A stretch of DNA of 5,029 bases from Ignavibacteria bacterium UBA4661 (lineage in GTDB: Bacteria; Bacteroidota; Ignavibacteria; Kapaibacteriales; UBA4661): the NCBI GenBank assembly GCA_002405405.1, contig DHLT01000124.1, forward strand, positions 16,342 through 21,370, written 5' to 3'. Below, piece by piece: positions 1 through 5,029 of this stretch. The translations under genes and the position numbers were made by a program. Each line of letters opens with the position of its first letter. Position 1 is the stretch's first letter. Below the pieces are notes generated by a model. It made no database searches, was not told the DNA's origin, and saw only the letters and a program-made list of their open reading frames with translations.

Positions 1-300
1 TTTGCAAAGTTGACCGCATGTCCTGCATGTAAAGATGGCTTTTCTGCAAATTCAGCGCAAGCAGCAATTGGTGAAACTTACTCATGGACGATACTTCTTT
101 TGCTGGCAGTACCGGCAATTGCTTCCGGTGTTATTGTCTGGAAAATTCGTAATGCAATGCAAGCAAAGGAACAAGCTAGTGCTATGGTTGTAGTCACAAA
201 GACTGCACTTGATCATTCAGATAATCAATCAGCGGTTGAGCCCGTGGAAGTCAGAGCAGAGCCTCATCTATCATTACTGGTTACAGAGACAATTTCTTAA
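1..300 (+). CDS. Small single-helix membrane protein with a CPAC motif, 5' end outside window
   Basis: The reading frame is open from base 1 to the TAA at 298-300, so the true start is probably left of the window. A TTG at 10 is the only in-window alternative start near the edge and is unconvincing, with no room for a ribosome site. Visible parts, in order: a Cys-Pro-Ala-Cys-Lys motif (codons 19-33); a short Ala/Ser-rich polar stretch; one hydrophobic helix (about bases 79-144, from YSWTILLLLAVP to VIVWKI); a basic KIRNAMQAK segment; and a polar, acidic tail of about 45 residues. The basic flank after the helix suggests the tail is cytoplasmic and the CPAC side periplasmic. CPAC is followed by Lys, not His, so it is not a c-heme site; metal or disulfide chemistry is possible. 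Small proteins with an N-terminal CPxCK and one helix occur near respiratory oxidase genes in some phyla, as I recall, but I cannot assign a function. It lies 53 bases before actA on the same strand. Confidence 0.62.
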   Translation, partial: FAKLTACPACKDGFSANSAQAAIGETYSWTILLLLAVPAIASGVIVWKIRNAMQAKEQASAMVVVTKTALDHSDNQSAVEPVEVRAEPHLSLLVTETIS

Positions 301-353
301 CAATTTACGTTGCTATCAAGCGATATTCTTTCACACATATATATTGTCTGATT

Positions 354-1103
354 ATGTACACACGTGAAACAGATAAAAAACTAAAAAAATCAATTCTAGC
401 AACTTTTGCTTTGCTGGGCTTCTTAGGATTGAGCGGATATTTTGGTTTTCACTCGCGGGTAACAGATGTAGGGTACCGACCCGACCAGCCCATCCCATTT
501 TCTCACAAGCTTCATGCCGGTGATAACGGTATCAAGTGTCAATACTGTCATAATACAGTTGAACGTTCAGCTCACTCGGCTGTACCTTCGACAAGCACCT
601 GTATGAACTGTCACATTGCGGTAAAATCGGAAAGTCCCAAAATCGCGAAAGTAAAAGAAAGCTGGGAGACTAACACACCAATTGAATGGCGACGCATTCA
701 TAAAGTACCTGATTATGTCAACTTCAACCATGCCGCACATATACGCTCGCAGATTGACTGTGCTTCATGTCATGGTGAAGTTGAAAAAATGGGTGTGGTA
801 GCACAAATGAAACCTCTTTCAATGGGGTGGTGCTTAGATTGCCATCGTAATCCACAAGAGTATGTTGTACCTGCTCGGGAGATATCAGGCATCTTTACAG
901 GTACTGATGACTATGCAACAGTTGCTAACCGTATCAAGACTGAACAACCATCATGGGGTGATGGAAAATGGATCCAAGTTCGTGATGCAGCCGTGGAAGG
1001 AGTTGGCGTGTCGGTACACGAAATGAAGCCTACTATAGCCAATTTCCCCAATCCAAAAAAATTAGCACTTGGTCCTGAAAACTGTTCATCCTGTCATTAC
1101 TAG
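354..1103 (+). CDS. actA: Alternative Complex III pentaheme cytochrome c subunit ActA
   Basis: Periplasmic multiheme electron carrier of ACIII; it takes electrons from the Fe-S clusters of ActB and passes them to cytochrome c or a terminal oxidase. The 249-residue protein starts with a basic segment (KKLKK, 8-12) and a hydrophobic helix (about 13-33), most likely an uncleaved membrane anchor. Five CxxCH heme motifs are visible: C62-H66, C83-H87, C136-H140, C160-H164 and C244-H248. Family-typical landmarks around them include QPIPFSHKLHAG (45-56), IEWRRIHKVPDYVNFNH (110-126) and SMGWCLDCHR (156-165). His51, His54, His126 and His129 are plausible distal heme ligands. The last heme motif lies one residue before the stop, so no C-terminal domain follows. 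The ATG at 354 is chosen because it places a short basic n-region just before the helix; no clear Shine-Dalgarno precedes it. The heme count and the adjacent fused ActB separate it from NrfB- or Hme-type cytochromes. Maturation would need a cytochrome c biogenesis system encoded elsewhere. Confidence 0.96.
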   Translation: MYTRETDKKLKKSILATFALLGFLGLSGYFGFHSRVTDVGYRPDQPIPFSHKLHAGDNGIKCQYCHNTVERSAHSAVPSTSTCMNCHIAVKSESPKIAKVKESWETNTPIEWRRIHKVPDYVNFNHAAHIRSQIDCASCHGEVEKMGVVAQMKPLSMGWCLDCHRNPQEYVVPAREISGIFTGTDDYATVANRIKTEQPSWGDGKWIQVRDAAVEGVGVSVHEMKPTIANFPNPKKLALGPENCSSCHY

Positions 1104-1167
1104 AAGTAAAACAAAGATTTCCGATAGCATTTAGATTAGCTTATTTCTCACTTTTTTCACTTGCTTC

Positions 1168-4100
1168 ATGTCAACAATCCAATCCAAAGGACAGCAATCC
1201 GGTACATACTGGAAAAGTCTTGGTGATCTTGCCGCCGGTAGCGAAGTAGCAAAAGAATACATTGCAGACGACCGCGAATTCCCCGAAGGGTATGATCAAA
1301 CACCAGCGCCGACAGGTGGTGTAAATAGACGACAATTTATGGGGTTGCTTTCTGCTTCAATGGCAGTGGCTGCCACTAGTTGTCGACGTCCAGATCATAA
1401 ATTTGTACCAACAGTTAAAGCTGTTGAATATGTCACACCTGGCTTACCGAATTACTATACAACCGCTTTCTCTAAAGGCAATGCTGCATATGGTTTGTTG
1501 GTGAAATCGCGCGAAGGTCGCCCGGTAAAAATCGAGGGTAATGATAAAGATCCTGTAACCAAAGGAACATCATCCTCATTGATACAAGCAACTTTGCTGT
1601 CGCTGTACGACCCTGACCGTATCACTAGTGCTCGCTTAAATAAGGGATACTCATCGGCAGCGAATGTTCTTTCTTCTTTGGTTTCAGCGACTCGGGACGC
1701 TCAAGCAAAGGGAAAATCAGTGCGTGTATTGATTGATGAGCATGCTTCGCCTAGTCTCGCTTCATTGATTGAAAGAGTGGAAAAAGCTTTGCCATCAGTA
1801 AAGTTTGTGACGGTATCGGCGTTGCGCCAAGATACGGTAGCACGCGGTAACAAAGCAGTCGTTGGCATGGATACGGTATTTGTTGCAGACTATAGTAAGG
1901 CTGATGTCATCTTTTCCTTGGATAGTGATTTCCTCGGTACTGATGTAAATGTAACTATGAACATCCGTAATTTTACCTCGAAGCGTAAGCCTAGCAAGCA
2001 ATCACCAGTCATGAACAAATTGATTGTTGCTGAAGCAGCGATGTCTTTGACTGGTATGCAAGCTGATGAGCGTATCAAGTTGACACCTGATGAGTTAGAG
2101 CAATTCATGATTGCTGTCTTCAAAGAGGTAGCGGGAAAAACAGGAAAACTTGCTGTACTTGCTGGGAAAATTAATGAAGGAACATTGGGTTCTGAGAAGA
2201 AGCAACGTGCCCAGAAAGTTGCTGAAGAGCTTGTTGCTCAAGGCAAGCTAAGTATGGTTTCCGCAGGTTCGCATTTACCGGCATCTATTCATGCTCTTGC
2301 ACTTGCAACGAATATAGCATTAGATTCATTTGGGGAAGGTAAAGCATTTGATCCCAACCATCAATTGCCATTTAGCTCTGACAAATCAGAAAGTTTGACT
2401 GCGCTTCGAGCCGAATTAAAGGCTGGCAGTGTTGGTGTTGTTGTTTTTGCTGATGTGAATCCCTACTATAGTAGTGATAAAGAGTTTACAAAATTGTTAG
2501 ATGGTGTTCGTAAGTATGCGGTAACATTACATGATAATGAATCAGCAGGTACGGCAGAAGGATTTATTCCGGCAGCACATTATTTGGAGTCGTGGGGTGA
2601 TGTAGTTGCCTATGACGGTACAATGATTGTGCAACAACCAATTATTGCTCCTCTGAATGATTCATCGCTGTCTATTGGCGATCTTATTATTTCGTACGCG
2701 AATGGTTTGACACCAGGTACAATCGAAACACCAACATATGTAGAATATGTTCGTAAGCGCTGGGAAGCCGCTTCCTTGGAGAAGGACAAAGATTCGTTTT
2801 TTGATGATTTCTGGATCGCGACTTTGCGAGAAGGTGTGTTTACTCCTGCACAGCGTCCTGTGGGATTTGCACAAGTCTCATCAAAAGTTGATGAGATCAA
2901 TGCCGCAGAGTTCATTACGGCTCACAGTGGTAGTATAGCAAAACAGGGTGGGCCTTTTGCTCTGATTACTCCTTCATATACACTAAACGATGGTAAGTAT
3001 GCTAACAATGGTTGGCTTATGGAGTTGCCTGATTCAGTAAATAAAGTAACATGGGATAATGTTGCAGCAATGTCGGAAAAGACATGCGATACGCTCCTTG
3101 GTGCTGAATTTACAAAGCGGATTATGGGCGGTTACGATCCGGTAAAGGGGTCGGGCTATCAACCTTCAGAAAAAGTTCGTGTTACGACGGAACAAGGCAG
3201 TGTCGAGCTGCCGGTTTGGATACAACCCGGTATGACTGACGGTGTTGTTGCTTTGACGACGGGTTTTGGTCGTACCCGCGGGGGTGTTGTTCAAAACGAT
3301 GTAGGAGCTAATGTTTTTGCACTTGCAGGTGCTAAAAACTCAACCGGCTATATTGCAATCAAAGAAATTGTTCCGACAGGTGAACGCCACAAGGTTGCAA
3401 CAACACAAAAGCACCATGATGTCATGGGGCGTAAGATCATTCAAGAGACAACATTAGCAGATATTTCAAAAGGTGGAGAACTCTTTGAAAAAGCAGAAGT
3501 TCCGGGAAAAAAACGTCAAGGTGACCCAGTTCCAAGTATTACCACCAGCTATCTCTATAAAGGGCATCGCTGGGGCATGACCATTGACATGGCGGCATGT
3601 GTTGGTTGCGGTGCATGTGTTGTAGCATGTCAAGCAGAAAATAATATTCCTAATGTCGGAAAAGAGCAAGTATTGAATGGTCGGGAAATGCATTGGATAC
3701 GGATTGATCGTTACTATAGTGGTGACGCAGAAAATCCTAAAGCTATTATTCAGCCGATGTTGTGTCAGCATTGCGAAAATGCGCCGTGCGAGAATGTATG
3801 TCCGGTTGCCGCAACAACGCATAGCCCCGAAGGACTTAACGAAATGACATATAATCGTTGTGTTGGCACCCGTTACTGCTCAAATAACTGCCCGTATAAA
3901 GTACGCCGCTTTAATTATTTGAATTGGCACAAAGGTAAGCGTACGCCAATGGAATTTACATACAATCCTGATGTGACTCTTCGGATGCGCGGTGTTATTG
4001 AAAAATGCTCCTTCTGTGTGCAGCGGATTCAAGAAGCAAAACACCATGCAAAAGATAAAGGAAGAACCCGTGTACAGGATGGCGAGGTTATTACTGCTTG

Positions 4101-4290
4101 TCAGCAAGCGTGTCCTGCTGGGGCAATCATCTTTGGTGATACTAATGATGAAACCAGCCGTGTATCATCATCTCGAAAAGATGATCGTGGATTCTTGGTT
4201 CTGGAGGAATTGAATGTTCGTCCGCAAATTACATACTTAGCGAAAGTACGTAATAGCGAACAAGGTCACGCGTCTGCAAAGCATTCATAA
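1168..4290 (+). CDS. actB: Alternative Complex III subunit ActB, molybdopterin-oxidoreductase-like plus four-cluster Fe-S protein
   Basis: Large peripheral ACIII subunit (1040 residues, normal for the family) carrying electrons from the quinol site in ActC to the ActA hemes. Residues 54-58 (RRQFM) and the following apolar stretch form a twin-arginine export signal after an unusually long 52-residue leader; Cys72 follows and may be lipid-modified. Residues about 85-780 resemble the catalytic subunit of molybdopterin oxidoreductases (GRPVKIEGN 117-125, LYDPDR 146-151, HYLESWGD 471-478). Between Cys72 and residue 810 there is only one cysteine (Cys640), so the N-terminal Fe-S cluster of true molybdoenzymes is absent, as expected for the cofactor-free ActB domain. 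Residues about 790-1020 are the ferredoxin-like part: C811/814/817/821, C866/869/874/878, C898/904/908, C947/950 and C978/982. These 15 cysteines fit three [4Fe-4S] and one [3Fe-4S] cluster. The ATG at 1168 gives the YWKSL leader typical of the family; no Shine-Dalgarno is evident. It starts 64 bases after actA. No frameshift or internal stop was seen. Confidence 0.97.
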   Translation: MSTIQSKGQQSGTYWKSLGDLAAGSEVAKEYIADDREFPEGYDQTPAPTGGVNRRQFMGLLSASMAVAATSCRRPDHKFVPTVKAVEYVTPGLPNYYTTAFSKGNAAYGLLVKSREGRPVKIEGNDKDPVTKGTSSSLIQATLLSLYDPDRITSARLNKGYSSAANVLSSLVSATRDAQAKGKSVRVLIDEHASPSLASLIERVEKALPSVKFVTVSALRQDTVARGNKAVVGMDTVFVADYSKADVIFSLDSDFLGTDVNVTMNIRNFTSKRKPSKQSPVMNKLIVAEAAMSLTGMQADERIKLTPDELEQFMIAVFKEVAGKTGKLAVLAGKINEGTLGSEKKQRAQKVAEELVAQGKLSMVSAGSHLPASIHALALATNIALDSFGEGKAFDPNHQLPFSSDKSESLTALRAELKAGSVGVVVFADVNPYYSSDKEFTKLLDGVRKYAVTLHDNESAGTAEGFIPAAHYLESWGDVVAYDGTMIVQQPIIAPLNDSSLSIGDLIISYANGLTPGTIETPTYVEYVRKRWEAASLEKDKDSFFDDFWIATLREGVFTPAQRPVGFAQVSSKVDEINAAEFITAHSGSIAKQGGPFALITPSYTLNDGKYANNGWLMELPDSVNKVTWDNVAAMSEKTCDTLLGAEFTKRIMGGYDPVKGSGYQPSEKVRVTTEQGSVELPVWIQPGMTDGVVALTTGFGRTRGGVVQNDVGANVFALAGAKNSTGYIAIKEIVPTGERHKVATTQKHHDVMGRKIIQETTLADISKGGELFEKAEVPGKKRQGDPVPSITTSYLYKGHRWGMTIDMAACVGCGACVVACQAENNIPNVGKEQVLNGREMHWIRIDRYYSGDAENPKAIIQPMLCQHCENAPCENVCPVAATTHSPEGLNEMTYNRCVGTRYCSNNCPYKVRRFNYLNWHKGKRTPMEFTYNPDVTLRMRGVIEKCSFCVQRIQEAKHHAKDKGRTRVQDGEVITACQQACPAGAIIFGDTNDETSRVSSSRKDDRGFLVLEELNVRPQITYLAKVRNSEQGHASAKHS

Positions 4291-4328
4291 ATTTTGTCAA
4301 CAATCTTTGATTATTGCACATTTACATC

Positions 4329-4332
4329 AGGA
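4329..4332 (+). promoter_or_regulatory. Possible ribosome binding site of actC
   Basis: AGGA nine bases before the ATG at 4342 is a weak Shine-Dalgarno match with acceptable spacing. It is the only one of the three complete starts in the window with such a motif, and could be chance given its four-base length. Confidence 0.35.
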
Positions 4333-4341
4333 TCATTCTTT

Positions 4342-5029
4342 ATGTCAAATACAGAACAACTTACTGCTCAACATGGTGCGACCGTCGCCGGCGTGCATGG
4401 GAATGGGCACCATCATGGTGCGGTGTCGCTCCGTGAGCCATTAGTTCTTAATAATAAAACAATTCACGATGTAACAGTGGACATCTGCTCTATTGCAGAG
4501 TCAAAACCAACGCCTAAATATTGGGCAGCGCTAGCTTTAGCGGTAGCGGTTTTGGGGATGTTTGTTGTTTCTCTAACATACACTATTGCTACTGGTATTG
4601 GTGTGTGGGGGCTTAATAATCCAATTGCGTGGGGTTGGGATATCACTAACTTCGTCTTTTGGGTTGGTATTGGTCATGCAGGAACGCTTATTTCAGCGGT
4701 ATTGTTTCTTTTCCGCCAAAAATGGCGTACAGCTATCAATCGTGCGGCTGAGGCAATGACAATTTTCGCCGTAATTTGTGCGGCGATGTTTCCGCTCTTC
4801 CACACAGGACGCCCTTGGCTGTCGATTTATTGGCTTTTTCCCTATCCAAATCAAATGCAAATGTGGGTGAATTTTCGCTCAGCATTGGAGTGGGATGTGT
4901 TTGCTGTTAGTACCTATTTTTCTGTATCTCTCGCATTTTGGTACACAGGTTTAGTACCTGATTTGTCAACCTTGCGCAATCGTTCAATATTGATACTAGC
5001 GAAAGCATTGTATACCTTTTTCAGTTTAT
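4342..5029 (+). CDS. actC: Alternative Complex III integral membrane quinol subunit ActC (NrfD/PsrC family), 3' end outside window
   Basis: The frame runs from ATG 4342 to the window edge: 229 complete codons plus one base, roughly half of the usual NrfD-like ActC. The protein spans the inner membrane and forms a quinol-oxidising site near the periplasmic face, next to the ActB Fe-S domain. Visible segments: a polar N-terminus with five His in residues 11-25; the family signature REPLVLNNKTIHDVT (31-45); helix 1 about 61-81; helix 2 about 101-124 with GHAGT (111-115); helix 3 about 136-155 ending in FHTGRPW (153-159); helix 4 about 184-204 containing WDVFAVSTY (184-192); and the start of a fifth helix at about 214. 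His112, His154, Arg157 and Asp186 sit in strongly conserved family motifs; His/Asp residues of this kind are proposed to bind quinol. An AGGA at 4329-4332 lies nine bases before the ATG and supports this start. It begins 51 bases after actB. Homologues include PsrC, NrfD, HmeB and ActF; its position right after actB argues for ActC. Confidence 0.95.
   Translation, partial: MSNTEQLTAQHGATVAGVHGNGHHHGAVSLREPLVLNNKTIHDVTVDICSIAESKPTPKYWAALALAVAVLGMFVVSLTYTIATGIGVWGLNNPIAWGWDITNFVFWVGIGHAGTLISAVLFLFRQKWRTAINRAAEAMTIFAVICAAMFPLFHTGRPWLSIYWLFPYPNQMQMWVNFRSALEWDVFAVSTYFSVSLAFWYTGLVPDLSTLRNRSILILAKALYTFFSL

Noticed and set aside
19..33. CPACK considered as a c-type heme attachment site
   Set aside because: Heme attachment needs His after the second Cys; here it is Lys.
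301..353. Possible promoter (TTGCTA at 310-315 with TATATT at 340-345) in front of actA
   Set aside because: The spacing is 24 bases, too long for a sigma-70 type promoter, and AT-rich matches are expected by chance here.
1795..2915. Several minus-strand open frames of 68-101 codons opposite the middle of actB
   Set aside because: They overlap each other and the continuous actB frame, with no plausible start signals or protein character.
3466..3822. 118-codon open frame on the minus strand inside actB
   Set aside because: It lies opposite the strongly conserved Fe-S cluster region, its translation has no recognisable domain, and its openness is explained by the codon use of actB.
4295..4305. 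11-base repeat TGTCAACAATC shared with the actB start region (1169-1179)
   Set aside because: A few exact 11-base matches are expected by chance in 5 kb, and no flanking similarity or symmetry supports a regulatory element.
4291..4341. Search for a terminator or hairpin between actB and actC
   Set aside because: Only a trivial 4-base pairing (CAAT/ATTG) is present with no GC stem or T tract, so no terminator is called.
354..5029. Alternative reading as a polysulfide reductase (Psr), Nrf or Hme-type complex
   Set aside because: The pentaheme ActA, the fusion of catalytic-like and Fe-S domains in one 1040-residue chain, and loss of the molybdoenzyme cluster site all point to ACIII.

Overview
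The window holds the start of an Alternative Complex III (ACIII, quinol:cytochrome c/oxidase oxidoreductase) operon, all on the + strand: the tail of a small membrane protein gene (1-300, cut by the left edge), actA (354-1103, pentaheme cytochrome c), actB (1168-4290, fused molybdopterin-oxidoreductase-like and iron-sulfur subunit) and the first 229 codons of actC (4342-5029, NrfD/PsrC-type membrane quinol subunit, cut by the right edge). The gaps are only 51-64 bases and no terminator is visible in them, so the genes are probably co-transcribed. The other usual subunits (actD, actE, actF) and perhaps a terminal oxidase would be expected to the right of the window; that is inference.

How the genes work together: ActC embeds in the inner membrane and oxidises menaquinol or another quinol. 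Electrons pass to the Fe-S clusters in the C-terminal part of ActB, then to the five c-type hemes of ActA, and from there to a soluble or oxidase-bound cytochrome c and a heme-copper oxidase. ActB carries a twin-arginine export signal, which fits a periplasmic Fe-S protein that folds before export. The small upstream protein has a CPAC motif followed by one membrane helix. It is not a recognised ACIII subunit, and its function is open.

Organism: the moderate-to-low GC, the weak or absent Shine-Dalgarno sequences in front of actA and actB, and the style of the ActA/ActB/ActC sequences suggest an aerobic or microaerobic Gram-negative bacterium of the Bacteroidota/Chlorobiota (FCB) group, possibly an Ignavibacteria/Kapabacteria-like lineage. 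This is from memory of family sequences, not from a search, and is uncertain at class level.

I found no undescribed system here. ACIII is well known, and the core genes look intact and canonical. The points most worth a second look are the small CPAC protein, the His-rich and GC-rich start of ActC, and the membrane attachment of ActB through Cys72.
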